Source of the DNA: Rhodospirillales bacterium
GTDB taxonomy: Bacteria > Pseudomonadota > Alphaproteobacteria > Rhodospirillales > Magnetospirillaceae
Direction of reading: 5' to 3'
NCBI GenBank assembly: GCA_019455065.1
Contig: JACFNC010000005.1
Span: forward strand, 229,913 to 293,912
Length of the DNA: 64,000 nt
Shown here: one piece after another, positions 53,107 to 62,429 of the stretch
Numbering within the stretch: position 1 is the stretch's first letter
Layout of the letters: every line of letters begins with the position of its first letter
Position numbers and translations under genes: made by a program
Notes under the pieces: model-generated
Database searches by the model: none
Told to the model about the DNA's origin: nothing
The model's input: only the letters and a program-made list of their open reading frames with translations

Positions 53107-53589
53107 ATGGCCATCTCAGTTGGTGACCGCCTGCCCGGCGCCAGCCTCAAGGAAATGACCGCCGACGGCATCAAGGACGTGGACACCGACCAGCTTTTCG
53201 CCGGGCGGAAGGTCGTGATGTTCGGGGTGCCCGGCGCCTTCACACCCACCTGTTCCGCCCGCCACCTGCCGGGGTTCGTGGACAAGGCGGGCGAACTGAA
53301 GGGCAAGGGGGTTGACGAGATCGTCTGCCTGGCCGTCAACGACGCCTTCGTCATGGGCGCGTGGGGCAAGGCGGGCAACGCCGAGGGCAAGGTGCGCCTG
53401 CTGGCCGACGGCAACGCCGACTTCACCCGCAAGCTTGGTCTTGAGCTGGACGCCTCCGGTGCCGGCATGGGCCTGCGCTGCAAGCGCTTCGCCATGATCG
53501 TCGACGACGGCAAGGTGTCGAAGCTGTGGGTGGAGAATCCCGGCGAGTTCGGCGTTTCCGGGGCCGAGAACGTCTTGGCGAACCTCTAG
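53107..53589 (+). CDS. Prx5-type peroxiredoxin
   Basis: This 160-aa thiol peroxidase removes hydrogen peroxide and organic peroxides. The peroxidatic cysteine lies in VPGAFTPTCSARHLPGF. A further cysteine in GLRCKRFAMIVDDGKV may serve in resolution or glutathionylation. The length and the VNDAFVMGAWGK segment are typical of the Prx5/glutaredoxin-dependent group. It follows the DsbD-like gene by 51 nt with AGGGAGGAG as the ribosome site. Confidence 0.95.
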   Translation: MAISVGDRLPGASLKEMTADGIKDVDTDQLFAGRKVVMFGVPGAFTPTCSARHLPGFVDKAGELKGKGVDEIVCLAVNDAFVMGAWGKAGNAEGKVRLLADGNADFTRKLGLELDASGAGMGLRCKRFAMIVDDGKVSKLWVENPGEFGVSGAENVLANL

Positions 53590-53598
53590 TCCGGGCGG

Positions 53599-53991
53599 CT
53601 ACTCCGGCAGTTGGACGTCCCAGCCGACGACCATGACCAGCACCCGGTCGGGGTTGCTGGCGAAGTCGCGCACCTCGAAGGCGCGGCGCTGCGTCGCCGC
53701 GGCGTCGCCGGCGCGCACATAGACATAGCACTTTGCGGAGTCGAGCGGGGACGCGCCCATGCCGAAGCGCTCGACCGCGAGGTCGACACGCGCCAGGCGT
53801 CGCCATTCGGCGTCGCCGGCGGCGACCATCTGCGAGCGTGCCAGGGTGGTGAGGCCATTACTTTGCCCGCAAAGTTGGCGAAGCTGCTCGCCGGGGAGCT
53901 TCAGCGCCTCCAGCCAGTCGCTGCCGGCAAGGGCGGGCGAGGCGGCGAACATCGTGGTTATGCAGACGAGTCCCATCCAGCGTGGGCGCAT
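53599..53991 (-). CDS. Secreted protein of unknown function
   Basis: This 130-aa protein has a signal peptide (about 1-22, MRPRWMGLVCITTMF and cleavage near SPALAG) and a mature domain with two cysteines (QLCGQSNG and AKCYVYVRAG) that could form a disulfide. The rest has alternating strands (RVLVMVVGWDVQLPE at the end). I do not recognise the family. It is convergent with the peroxiredoxin gene, leaving 9 nt between stops. Confidence 0.7.
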   Translation of the reverse strand: MRPRWMGLVCITTMFAASPALAGSDWLEALKLPGEQLRQLCGQSNGLTTLARSQMVAAGDAEWRRLARVDLAVERFGMGASPLDSAKCYVYVRAGDAAATQRRAFEVRDFASNPDRVLVMVVGWDVQLPE

Positions 53992-54085
53992 GGCCGCTCT
54001 CCCTCTCCGGTTCCGAACGTCGGGATTCCGTTGAGTTTATCCTAACGGAACTGACGCTGCGGTAGAACTCACGGAAAGGGGGTGG

Positions 54086-54529
54086 TCAGCCGCGGGCCTC
54101 GGCGAGGCTCTTTCGGGCAAGTGCGTCGGCGCGCTCGTTTTCGGGGTGGCCAGCGTGGCCGCGCACCCAGTGCCAGTCGACGCGGTGGCGGCTTGCCGCC
54201 TCGTCCAGGCGGCGCCACAGATCCTCGTTCTTCACCGGCTGCTTGTCCGCCGTCTTCCAGCCGCGCGCCTTCCAGGCCGCCATCCATTGCGAGATGCCCT
54301 TTTGGACGTACTGGCTGTCGGTGTAGACGGCGACCCGGCAGGGGCGGGTCAGGGCGTTGAGGCCTTCGATCACCGCCGTAAGCTCCATGCGGTTGTTGGT
54401 GGTCTGCGCCTCGCCGCCGCTCAGCTCCTTCTCGACACCGCGATAGCGCAGGATGGCGCCCCACCCACCCGGGCCGGGATTGCCGCTGCACGCGCCATCG
54501 GTGAACAGCTCGACGACCTCCTCGGCCAT
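54086..54529 (-). CDS. rnhA: Ribonuclease HI
   Basis: The 147-aa enzyme cuts RNA in RNA-DNA hybrids. The catalytic acids are Asp11 in [16 protein letters not shown], Glu49 in [14 protein letters not shown], Asp71 in [12 protein letters not shown] and Asp135 in NERADALAR, and His125 lies in VRGHAGH. It is the third gene of ispH-thrB-rnhA and overlaps thrB by one base. Confidence 0.97.
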   Translation of the reverse strand: MAEEVVELFTDGACSGNPGPGGWGAILRYRGVEKELSGGEAQTTNNRMELTAVIEGLNALTRPCRVAVYTDSQYVQKGISQWMAAWKARGWKTADKQPVKNEDLWRRLDEAASRHRVDWHWVRGHAGHPENERADALARKSLAEARG

Positions 54530-55491
54530 CAGTCCAGCCCGTAGGCGCCGGGTCCCGACAGGCCCTGGTGGAAGCGCAGCTTGTGAAGGTATTCCAACGG
54601 GTCCTTGCGTTTCACGTAGGCGCCGGGCGGGGTGTGCAGCCAGTCGTACAGGCGGGTCAGCAGGAAGCGCATCGCCGCGCCGCGGGCCAGCAGCGGCAGG
54701 GCGCGCAACTCTTCGTCAGTGATCGGGCGCACGCGGCGATAGGCCGACAGCATGGATCGCGCCTTGGTGATGTTGAAGCTGCCGTCCGGCTCGAAGCACC
54801 AGGCGTTGAGGCAGATGCCGATGTCGTAGGCGAAGGCGTCGGTGCAGGCAAAATAGAAGTCGATGATCCCGGAGATCTGCTTGCCAAGGAAGAAGACGTT
54901 GTCGGGAAACAGATCGGCGTGGATGACGCCCGAGGGCAGGTCGGCCGGCCAGCCTTCCTCGATCTCTTCTAGTTCGGCCTCCAGATACTCGCCGAGGCCC
55001 GGTTTGACGTCGTCGGCGCCGTGGGCCGAGGCCGCCAGCAGCGGCCGCCAGCCGGCCACCGACAGATTATTGGGCCGCACCAGGGGATAGTCGGCGCCCG
55101 CGAGGTGCATGCGCGCCATGACCTCGCCGAGCTGCGCGCAGTGCTCCACGGCGACGCGCCGCGGCCACATCCCCTGCAGGAAGGTGACGATGGCGGCGGG
55201 GCGCCCGCACAGTTCGCGCAGGGCGCGGCCGTCGCGGCCGTGAATCGGCGTCGGGCAGGCAAGGCCGCGCTGGGCCAGGTGCTCCATCAGGCCGATAAAG
55301 AACGGAAGATCGTCGGGATCCACCCGCTTCTCGTAGAGTGTCAGAATGAAGGTTCCGGTTTCGGTCTGGAGCAGGAAGTTCGAGTTCTCGACACCCTCGG
55401 CGATTCCTTTGCAGGACACCACCGCGCCCAGATCGTAGCCGGCGACGAACTCCTCGAGCTCCTCGTCGGAGACTTCGGTATAGACGGCCAC
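54529..55491 (-). CDS. thrB: Homoserine kinase (aminoglycoside phosphotransferase-like type)
   Basis: The 320-aa kinase phosphorylates homoserine for threonine synthesis. Its fold is that of aminoglycoside phosphotransferases, as usual in alphaproteobacteria. The family parts are [22 protein letters not shown], the catalytic [14 protein letters not shown] (Brenner motif with Asp), and [24 protein letters not shown] with the metal-binding Asp. The start is GTG at 55491, two bases after the ispH stop. It supplies the substrate of ThrC, encoded at 47608. Confidence 0.94.
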   Translation of the reverse strand: MAVYTEVSDEELEEFVAGYDLGAVVSCKGIAEGVENSNFLLQTETGTFILTLYEKRVDPDDLPFFIGLMEHLAQRGLACPTPIHGRDGRALRELCGRPAAIVTFLQGMWPRRVAVEHCAQLGEVMARMHLAGADYPLVRPNNLSVAGWRPLLAASAHGADDVKPGLGEYLEAELEEIEEGWPADLPSGVIHADLFPDNVFFLGKQISGIIDFYFACTDAFAYDIGICLNAWCFEPDGSFNITKARSMLSAYRRVRPITDEELRALPLLARGAAMRFLLTRLYDWLHTPPGAYVKRKDPLEYLHKLRFHQGLSGPGAYGLD

Positions 55492-55493
55492 GG

Positions 55494-56438
55494 TCAGGCT
55501 TCCAGTGCGGCGGGCAGTTTGAACGACATGTTTTCCTGCGTCACCGGCACGAACTCGACCTTCGCCTCGAAGCGTTCCCTGACTGCCGCCAGAACCTCCT
55601 CGACCAGCACCTCGGGCGCCGAGGCGCCGGCGGTGATGCCCAGGGTGGCGACTTCGGCCAGCGCCTGCCAGTCGAGATCGGCGGCGCGCTGCACCAGATA
55701 GGCGCGGCCGCAGCCGGCCCGCGACGCGACCTCGACCAGGCGGCGCGAGTTCGAGGAATTGGGGGCGCCGATCACCAGCAGGGCATCGCAACGCCCGGCG
55801 ATCGACTTGACCGCCTGCTGCCGGTTGGTGGTGGCGTAGCAGATGTCCTCCTTGCGCGGCCCCTCGATCGTCGGGAAGCGCCGGCGCAGAACGGCGACGA
55901 TGGCGGCGGCGTCGTCGACCGACAGGGTGGTCTGCGTGATGTAGGCCAGACGGTCGGGATGGTCGGGCCGCACCGCCTCGGCCTGATCGACGTTTTCGAC
56001 CAACAGGACGGCGCCCTCGGGCACTTGGCCCATGGTGCCGACGACCTCGGGATGGCCGGCATGCCCGATCATGATGATCTGGCGCCCGTTCTGTTGGTGA
56101 CGTTGGGCTTCGTAATGGACCTTGCTGACGAGCGGGCAGGTGGCGTCGAGGTAGAACAGGCCGCGCCGCTCGGCCTCGGCGGGGACCGACTTCGGAACGC
56201 CATGGGCGGAGAAGATCACCGGCACACCGTCAGGGACCTCGTCCAACTCGTCGACGAACACCGCCCCCTTCGCCTCCAGCGACTCGACGACGAAGCGATT
56301 GTGCACGATCTCGTGTCGGACATAGACGGGGGCGCCGAACTTGCGCAGCGCCTCCTCGACGATCTGGATGGCGCGGTCGACGCCGGCGCAGAAGCCTCGC
56401 GGACTGGCAAGGAGAACATGGAGCGGCCGTTTGGTCAT
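55494..56438 (-). CDS. ispH: 4-hydroxy-3-methylbut-2-enyl diphosphate reductase
   Basis: The 314-aa Fe-S enzyme makes IPP and DMAPP at the end of the MEP isoprenoid pathway. Cluster cysteines are found in [27 protein letters not shown] and the later [28 protein letters not shown] is the substrate-binding segment. The ATG at 56438 ([12 protein letters not shown]) is preferred to an upstream in-frame start at 56489. It is the first gene of ispH-thrB-rnhA. Confidence 0.96.
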   Translation of the reverse strand: MTKRPLHVLLASPRGFCAGVDRAIQIVEEALRKFGAPVYVRHEIVHNRFVVESLEAKGAVFVDELDEVPDGVPVIFSAHGVPKSVPAEAERRGLFYLDATCPLVSKVHYEAQRHQQNGRQIIMIGHAGHPEVVGTMGQVPEGAVLLVENVDQAEAVRPDHPDRLAYITQTTLSVDDAAAIVAVLRRRFPTIEGPRKEDICYATTNRQQAVKSIAGRCDALLVIGAPNSSNSRRLVEVASRAGCGRAYLVQRAADLDWQALAEVATLGITAGASAPEVLVEEVLAAVRERFEAKVEFVPVTQENMSFKLPAALEA

Positions 56439-56581
56439 CGTGTTGCGTTCGTCGCTGGTCTGAGGCGAGTCGCCGTTGCCCGTTCCCACGGTTTCACGGC
56501 TTGTCTGTTGCCTGGCGGTTCTCTAAAGTCGCGGGGCGATCAGCAATAGCAGAATTCCCTTCCAGGCAAAAGGTGAACGGA

Positions 56582-56821
56582 ATGACCGAGTCCGTGGTCG
56601 CCCAGAAAGGCCCCTACGAGGTCGAGCTCAAGGCCGGCGAGAAATATTTCTGGTGTGCCTGCGGACGCAGCGCCAAGCAACCGTTCTGCGACGGGTCCCA
56701 CAAGGGCACGGGTTTCAAGCCCCGCATGTTCGTGGCCGAGAAGACGGGCACCGCCTGGCTGTGCGGGTGCAAGGCTTCCAAGACCCAGCCGTTCTGTGAC
56801 GGCACCCACGAGACCCTGTGA
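56582..56821 (+). CDS. CDGSH iron-sulfur protein with two motifs
   Basis: This 79-aa protein has two CDGSH-type zinc-finger-like iron-sulfur sites: WCACGRSAKQPFCDGSHKG and LCGCKASKTQPFCDGTHE. In the second, Thr replaces Ser, a common variant. Such small proteins hold 2Fe-2S clusters with three Cys and one His and probably act in redox or cluster transfer. The ATG at 56582 follows GGTGAACGGA. It is divergent from ispH and precedes a lipoprotein gene by 10 nt. Confidence 0.93.
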   Translation: MTESVVAQKGPYEVELKAGEKYFWCACGRSAKQPFCDGSHKGTGFKPRMFVAEKTGTAWLCGCKASKTQPFCDGTHETL

Positions 56822-56831
56822 GATCTTTCCC

Positions 56832-57347
56832 ATGCGCCAACCCCTCCTCGTCGTAGCGGCCGCGGTCGCCCTCTCGTCCTGCGGCGCTTTCGTCAAGGGC
56901 GAGCCGCCAGTGTGCCCGGAAGTCGTCATCCTGGCCGACGCGGCGCGCCTGACGCAGTTCGCCGGCGCCGGACGAACCCCCGCCGACATCGAGGTGGAGG
57001 CCGAGATCGTCGGCTACAAGGGCGAATGCCGCCGGGTGAAGAACGGCGTCGAGCTGACGTTGGCGGTGTTGATGGACGCCCGGCGCGGCAAGGCCGACAC
57101 CGATGGCGTCGTCGATGTCTCGTATTTCGTGGCCATGCCCGACCACTACCCGGATCCGCGCGCGAAGGCGGTGTTCGGCTCGCGAATCGCTTTTCCGGGA
57201 ACAGCCGCCACGGTCGCGTTCGACGACGCCCCGGTAACCATCACCCTGCCCCTCGAACGCGGCCAAACGGCCGCCGGCAAGGAAATTTATCTCGGCTTCC
57301 AGTTGACCGAGGAACAGCTGCGCTACAATCGCGACAAGCGGCGCTAG
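56832..57347 (+). CDS. Predicted lipoprotein of unknown function
   Basis: This 171-aa protein starts MRQPLLVVAAAVALSSCGAF, with a lipobox (LSSC) that would make Cys17 the lipidated residue. Two more cysteines appear (PPVCPEVV and GECRRVK). The mature part is a beta-rich domain with EVEAEIVGYKGECRRVKNGVEL and ends in LGFQLTEEQLRYNRDKRR. I have no family name for it. Similar small lipoproteins occur in alphaproteobacteria. It follows the CDGSH gene closely, so the two may be co-transcribed. Confidence 0.75.
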   Translation: MRQPLLVVAAAVALSSCGAFVKGEPPVCPEVVILADAARLTQFAGAGRTPADIEVEAEIVGYKGECRRVKNGVELTLAVLMDARRGKADTDGVVDVSYFVAMPDHYPDPRAKAVFGSRIAFPGTAATVAFDDAPVTITLPLERGQTAAGKEIYLGFQLTEEQLRYNRDKRR

Positions 57348-57380
57348 CTCGGACTGGGGACGCTAGAAGCCGCGGCAGCC

Positions 57381-59324
57381 ATGCGGGCGCGTCGAAGCGA
57401 CATCGAAGGGCTGAGAGGGGTCGCAGTCCTGTCGGTGATGTTTTTTCACTGGCAGGTCCCGTATTTCGGCGGCGGGTTCGTCGGGGTCGATATCTTTTTT
57501 GTGATATCCGGATATGTGATCACGCAGGTCATTTTGCGCGATATGCGCAATGGCAATTTTAGTATTGCTGAATTCATCGACAAACGCGTTCGAAGGATAT
57601 TTCCTGCACTATTCTTAATGATGTTTTTGGCTTATCCGTTCGCAATATGGCTCTTGCTTCCCGGTGAACTGAAATCTTTCGGCCAGAGCTTCGCCGCAAT
57701 GGCCATCATGTCGTCTAATGTTTTCTTCCAGAAGACCGCGGGTTACTTTGCCGCCCAGGCCGACGTACTGCCATTGCTCCACACGTGGAGCCTGTCAATC
57801 GAGGCGCAGTACTATCTCGTCGTACCATTCCTGATACAGATCGCCTATCGGGTCCTTAGCCCATCCTGGCAAGGTCCGGCCTTTACGGTCCTTGCCCTCG
57901 CTTCCTTTGCGCTTAGCGTTTGGGCGGTCGCGAATTTCCAGTCGGCCGCGTACTATCTGTTGCCGTCGCGGGGCTGGGAGTTCCTGATCGGGGCAGTGCT
58001 AGCATTCGGCTGGCCCGCTGTCTTTGGCAAGCGCGCCTTGCGCGAAGCGGCCGCGCTAGCCGGTCTGGTAATGATCGCCGCGGCGATCCTGTCGTACAGC
58101 GAGGCGACGCCATTTCCGGGAGCGGCGGCGCTCCTGCCCTGCCTCGGGGCGGCACTCATAATCCTGGCCGGCCGCGATGGCGGCGCCGTGGTCTCGCGCA
58201 TGCTCAGCGGACGCCTGATGGTCTATGTCGGCGCCATCTCCTATTCGCTGTATCTTTGGCACTGGCCCATCATCACATTTCTCAGAGATTGCCTCTTCAT
58301 ACCCCCCGCGCCCTGGCAAACCGGGTTTCAAATCGCCGCCTGCCTGCTCATCGCCCATTTATCCTGGCGATATGTGGAACTACCTTTCAGAACGCTCCAG
58401 GGGCCACTTGTCCGCCGGCGGTTGTCGCTCGCCGCAACGGTTTGTCTGGTCGCAGGGCTGTTAGGAATGTGGGCCAGTCTGGCGAATGGATGGCCGGGGC
58501 GGGTTGCCTCCGAGGTTCTCGCGCTGGCCGCCTATGCCGAGGATTACAACCCGCGACGGATAGCCTGCCATACCGCTCAAGAACTTCCGATCGCGCTTGA
58601 TCGGCTGTGTCGCTATGGGGCTGACGCTCGGCCGCGGATGGCCGCCTGGGGTGACAGCCAAGGTATCGAACTGGCCGCAGGGATTGGAGCCTTGGCCGAA
58701 AAACAAGGCCAAGCGATCCTGGGAATCGCCTATCCAGGCTGTCCGCCGGTTCTCGGAAGGGGTTTGCCGAAGGATTGTCCAAGCCACAACGAAGAGATCC
58801 TGAAATATTTGGAACGAGAGACGACGATATCGACGGTGTTCCTGGTGGGGCGGCATTCCTACTATGTGAACCGATGGCAATCAGATCGGGATGACTACCG
58901 CGACCGTCTGCACGCCACGGTCCAGCGATTGGCGGCGACCGGCAAGACGGTGGTGTTGATCTACCCCTTGCCGAACTTCAGCAAGAACGTCCCCGCCGCG
59001 GCAGCGCGCTCATTGATGCAGGGAAGAGACCCTGAGAGCCTGACGGTGAGCGTGGAAAAATATCACAGGACGAATGGCTGGGTTGTCGAGGCGCTAGATT
59101 CTATAGAAGCCCCCCGGCTGGCGCGGATCCGTCTGGGTGACCACTTATGCGCTCACGGGCGGTGTCGCTTCGTGGCCGCCGGGCAACCCCTGTTTTTTGA
59201 TAGCAACCACTTAAGTCTGTCGGGCGTGAGGTATCTTGAGGCTCTTTTCCAGCCGTATCTGAGTGTGGGGAGCAATCCGGAAGCGCACGAAATCGCGGCC
59301 CCCCGGTTCCAAGGCGGCGGTTGA
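57381..59324 (+). CDS. Membrane acyltransferase with C-terminal SGNH domain (OafA/YrhL-like)
   Basis: The 647-aa protein has an acyltransferase-3 membrane domain (about 1-370). Its catalytic opening is RSDIEGLRGVAVLSVMFFH, followed by GGFVGVDIFFVISGYVIT and FIDKRVRRIFPAL, and about ten membrane segments follow. The C-terminal SGNH hydrolase-like domain includes AWGDSQGIELAAGIGAL and LFFDSNHLSLSGVRYLEALF. Such proteins O-acetylate surface polysaccharides. The first part of the gene is clearly AT-richer, with codons such as TTT, ATT and ATA that are rare in the neighbours, suggesting acquisition by transfer. Confidence 0.9.
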   Translation: MRARRSDIEGLRGVAVLSVMFFHWQVPYFGGGFVGVDIFFVISGYVITQVILRDMRNGNFSIAEFIDKRVRRIFPALFLMMFLAYPFAIWLLLPGELKSFGQSFAAMAIMSSNVFFQKTAGYFAAQADVLPLLHTWSLSIEAQYYLVVPFLIQIAYRVLSPSWQGPAFTVLALASFALSVWAVANFQSAAYYLLPSRGWEFLIGAVLAFGWPAVFGKRALREAAALAGLVMIAAAILSYSEATPFPGAAALLPCLGAALIILAGRDGGAVVSRMLSGRLMVYVGAISYSLYLWHWPIITFLRDCLFIPPAPWQTGFQIAACLLIAHLSWRYVELPFRTLQGPLVRRRLSLAATVCLVAGLLGMWASLANGWPGRVASEVLALAAYAEDYNPRRIACHTAQELPIALDRLCRYGADARPRMAAWGDSQGIELAAGIGALAEKQGQAILGIAYPGCPPVLGRGLPKDCPSHNEEILKYLERETTISTVFLVGRHSYYVNRWQSDRDDYRDRLHATVQRLAATGKTVVLIYPLPNFSKNVPAAAARSLMQGRDPESLTVSVEKYHRTNGWVVEALDSIEAPRLARIRLGDHLCAHGRCRFVAAGQPLFFDSNHLSLSGVRYLEALFQPYLSVGSNPEAHEIAAPRFQGGG

Positions 59325-59348
59325 CCTGTGGCGGCGGATGGCTAAACT
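59321..59348 (+). promoter_or_regulatory. Candidate gcv operon promoter
   Basis: TTGACC (59321-59326) and TAAACT (59343-59348) lie 16 nt apart just upstream of the glycine riboswitch. The -35 box overlaps the stop codon of the acyltransferase gene. Confidence 0.5.
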
Positions 59349-59361
59349 GGCGGCCGATCAG

Positions 59362-59540
59362 ACGATCCCCGCGGGAGAGACCGGACGTCCGGCGCCGAAG
59401 GAGCAACCGCCCCTGGAAACTCTCAGGCAAACGGACCGTGGGGGGATGAACCTCTGGAAAGCGGGCGCGGCAGGCGCCTCACCGAAGATGAAAGCCGGAT
59501 AGCTGCCGGCGAATCTTTCAGGTCCCGAGACAGAGGGGGG
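59362..59540 (+). ncRNA. Tandem glycine riboswitch controlling gcvTHP
   Basis: Two glycine aptamers lie in series. The first runs from about 59364 to 59448 and has GGGAGAGACCGG, GCGCCGAAGGAGCAA, AACTCTCAGGCAAA and a closing stem ATCCCC/GGGGAT. The second runs from about 59449 to 59538 and has CCTCTGGAAAG, CACCGAAGATGAAAG, ATCTTTCAGGTC and a closing stem CCTCTG/CAGAGG. The conserved CCGAAG and CTCTCAGG-type elements are hallmarks of this class. Glycine binding should raise expression of the cleavage system downstream. Confidence 0.93.
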
Positions 59541-59588
59541 CTTCGTCACCGGCAGCGGCGGCGAGCGCACTCTGTTCGGGAGGACCTG

Positions 59589-60701
59589 TTGGACCAGATC
59601 GAAAAGCGCACTCCCCTCTTCGACCTTCACGTCGGCCTCGGCGCCCGCATGGTGCCCTTCGCCGGCTATTCCATGCCCGTGCAGTATCCGGCCGGCATCC
59701 TTGCCGAGCACCAGCACACGCGGGCTCGCGCCTCGCTGTTCGACGTGTCGCACATGGGCCAGGTGGCTTTGCGTGGAGACGGCGCGGCGGCGGCGCTGGA
59801 GCGCCTGGTGCCGGGCGACGTCGCCGGCCTCGCGGCGGGCCGCGTGCGCTATACGCTGTTCACCAACGACGCGGGCGGCATTCTCGACGACCTGATGGTC
59901 ACCAACGGCGGCGACCGTCTCTTCCTGGTCGTCAACGCGGCGCGCAAGGAGCATGACCTTACGTATTTGCGAAGCCGGCTCGACCCGCGTGTCGTGGTCG
60001 AGGAACTGGCCGACCGCGCCCTGCTCGCGCTGCAAGGGCCGGGCGCCGCCGAGGCGCTCTCGGGCTTGTCGCCGGAGGTGGCCGCGATGCCGTTCATGTC
60101 GGCGCGCCTGCTGGAGGTGGCGGGAATCGGGTGCGTCGTCACGCGGTCCGGTTACACCGGCGAGGACGGTTACGAGATTTCTGTGCCGGCCGTGCGTGCC
60201 GAGGAACTGGCGCGGCGGCTGCTGGCCCGTCCCGGGGTGGCCCCGGCCGGCCTTGGCGCCCGCGACTCGCTGCGTCTGGAGGCGGGCCTTTGCCTGTACG
60301 GCAGCGACATCGACGAGACAACGACGCCGGTCGAGGCCGGCCTGGGGTGGACCATCGGCAAGCGGCGGCGGGCCGAGGGCGGATTTCCGGGCGCCGACAT
60401 CATTCTGCGCCAGCTCAAGGAGGGACCGGCGCGGTTGCGCGTCGGTCTGCGGCCCGATGATCGCGCGCCCGCGCGCGCCCATACCCAGGTGACCGACCGC
60501 GACGGGCAGCCGATCGGCGAGGTCACCAGCGGCGGCTTCGGCCCCACCGTCAACGGGCCGGTCGCCATGGGCTACGTGTTGAGCCCGTACGCAGCGGTCG
60601 GCACGCCGGTCCGTCTGCTGGTCCGCGGCACGCCACGTGAGGGCCATGTCGCCGCCCTGCCTTTCGTCCCCCACCGTTACGCCACGAGCAAGGGAAACTG
60701 A
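59589..60701 (+). CDS. gcvT: Glycine cleavage system T protein (aminomethyltransferase)
   Basis: The 370-aa folate-dependent enzyme releases ammonia and passes the methylene group to tetrahydrofolate. The start is TTG at 59589, with GGGAGGA at 59578-59584. Landmarks are LFDLHVGLGARMVPFAGYSMPVQY, SLFDVSHMGQVALRG, TRSGYTGEDGYEISV, LGARDSLRLEAGLCLYGSD, and the final GYVLSPYAAVG. It is the first gene of the operon, behind the riboswitch. Confidence 0.97.
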   Translation: MDQIEKRTPLFDLHVGLGARMVPFAGYSMPVQYPAGILAEHQHTRARASLFDVSHMGQVALRGDGAAAALERLVPGDVAGLAAGRVRYTLFTNDAGGILDDLMVTNGGDRLFLVVNAARKEHDLTYLRSRLDPRVVVEELADRALLALQGPGAAEALSGLSPEVAAMPFMSARLLEVAGIGCVVTRSGYTGEDGYEISVPAVRAEELARRLLARPGVAPAGLGARDSLRLEAGLCLYGSDIDETTTPVEAGLGWTIGKRRRAEGGFPGADIILRQLKEGPARLRVGLRPDDRAPARAHTQVTDRDGQPIGEVTSGGFGPTVNGPVAMGYVLSPYAAVGTPVRLLVRGTPREGHVAALPFVPHRYATSKGN

Positions 60702-60702
60702 A

Positions 60703-61080
60703 ATGAGCGAGATCAGGTTCACCAGCGAACACGAATGGGTGCGCGTCGAGAACGGCGTCGGCACGGTCGGCGTTTCCGACTATGCGCAGAGCCAGCTCGG
60801 CGACGTCGTCTTCGTCGAGTTGCCGGCGGTGGGCAGCAGCCTGAACAAGGGCGCCGAGGCGGCGGTCGTGGAATCCGTCAAGGCCGCAAGCGAAATCTAT
60901 GCCCCGCTCAGCGGCGAGGTGGTGGCGATCAACGACGACCTCGTCGCCCAGCCGGGAACGGTCAACGAGGATCCGATGGAGAAGGGCTGGTTTTTCAAGC
61001 TGCGCCTGACCGATCCCGGCGAGCTGGCGACACTGATGGATCAGGCGGGTTACGACGAGTACGTGAAGGGTCTGGCATAG
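60703..61080 (+). CDS. gcvH: Glycine cleavage system H protein
   Basis: The 125-aa lipoyl carrier shuttles the aminomethyl group between P, T and L proteins. The lipoyl lysine is Lys60 in [20 protein letters not shown]. The N-terminal [36 protein letters not shown] is fully typical. The ATG lies 1 nt after the gcvT stop. Confidence 0.97.
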   Translation: MSEIRFTSEHEWVRVENGVGTVGVSDYAQSQLGDVVFVELPAVGSSLNKGAEAAVVESVKAASEIYAPLSGEVVAINDDLVAQPGTVNEDPMEKGWFFKLRLTDPGELATLMDQAGYDEYVKGLA

Positions 61081-61082
61081 GC

Positions 61083-62429
61083 ATGCGCTACCTTCCCCTG
61101 ACCGACGCCGACCGGCGCGCCATGCTGGCGACCATCGGCGTCGCCGACGTCGAGGACCTGTTCCGCGACGTGCCGCCGAGCGCCCGGCAAGCCAAAGCCC
61201 TCGACCTTCCGGAGCACGCCGGCGAGGCCGAGGTGGAACGCCTGATGAGGGCGATGGCGGCGCGCAATCTCAGCGCCGCCGACGCGCCATGCTTCCTCGG
61301 CGCCGGGGCCTATCGCCATCACGTGCCGGCGGCCGTCGATCACCTCATCCAGCGCGGCGAGTTCCTGACCTCCTACACCCCGTATCAACCGGAGGTCTCG
61401 CAGGGCACGCTGCAATACCTGTTCGAGTTCCAGACCCAGGTGGCGCTGATCACCGGCATGGAGGTGGCCAACGCCTCGATGTACGACGGCGCGACCGCCT
61501 GCGCCGAGGCGGCGATGATGGCCTGCCGCATCACCAAGCGGCGGCGGATATTGCTGTCGGGCGGCCTGCACCCCCATTACCGCGCCGTCACCGAGACGGT
61601 CACCCAATACACCGAGATGGAGCCCGAGGCTCTGGCCCCCGATCCCTTGGGCGTCGAGGACCTGATCGGGCGCATCGATGCCGAGACCGCCTGCGTCGTG
61701 GTGCAGAACCCGGGCTTCTTCGGGCATCTCAAGGACCACGCGGCGCTGGCCGCGGCCTGTCACGCGGCGGGCGCCCTGCTGGTGGTCGCCGTGGCCGAGC
61801 CGGTGTCCCTGGGGCTGGTGACGTCGCCCGGCGAGATGGGCGCCGACATCGTGGTGGCCGAGGGTCAGCCGGTCGGCAATCCGCTGACCTTCGGCGGGCC
61901 GGGGCTCGGCCTGCTGGCGACGCGGGACCGTTTCGTGCGCCAGATGCCCGGCCGGCTGGTCGGGGAGACGGTCGACGCCGACGGCCGGCGCGGCTGGGTG
62001 CTCACCCTGTCGACCCGCGAGCAGCACATCCGGCGCGAGAAGGCGACCAGCAACATCTGCACCAATTCGGGCCTCTGCGCCCTGGCCTTCAGCATCCACA
62101 TGGCGCTGCTGGGCGAGGCGGGATTCGTCCGGCTGGCCGAACTCAACCATGCCGCCGCCGTGACCCTGGCCGACAGGCTGGCGGCTCTGGACGGGGTGCG
62201 GGTGCTGCCAGGCGCATTCTTCAACGAGTTTGCCTTGAACCTGCCGAAACCCGCAGCCCTCGTCGCCGACCGACTGGCGGAGCGCGGAATTCTCGGCGGC
62301 GTCCCCGCGTCGCGCTTCTATCCCAGCTATCCGGAACTCGACGACGTGCTGCTGGTGGCCGCCACCGAAACCAACACGCCCGATGACATGGACGCCCTGG
62401 CCGGCGCCTTGAAGGAGGTGCTGGCATGA
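61083..62429 (+). CDS. gcvPA: Glycine dehydrogenase (decarboxylating) subunit 1
   Basis: The 448-aa N-terminal half of the split P protein shares the aminotransferase fold but lacks the PLP lysine. Characteristic pieces are [78 protein letters not shown], and [20 protein letters not shown]. The stop overlaps gcvPB by 4 nt. Two separate P subunits are usual in Rhodospirillales and some other bacteria. Confidence 0.96.
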   Translation: MRYLPLTDADRRAMLATIGVADVEDLFRDVPPSARQAKALDLPEHAGEAEVERLMRAMAARNLSAADAPCFLGAGAYRHHVPAAVDHLIQRGEFLTSYTPYQPEVSQGTLQYLFEFQTQVALITGMEVANASMYDGATACAEAAMMACRITKRRRILLSGGLHPHYRAVTETVTQYTEMEPEALAPDPLGVEDLIGRIDAETACVVVQNPGFFGHLKDHAALAAACHAAGALLVVAVAEPVSLGLVTSPGEMGADIVVAEGQPVGNPLTFGGPGLGLLATRDRFVRQMPGRLVGETVDADGRRGWVLTLSTREQHIRREKATSNICTNSGLCALAFSIHMALLGEAGFVRLAELNHAAAVTLADRLAALDGVRVLPGAFFNEFALNLPKPAALVADRLAERGILGGVPASRFYPSYPELDDVLLVAATETNTPDDMDALAGALKEVLA

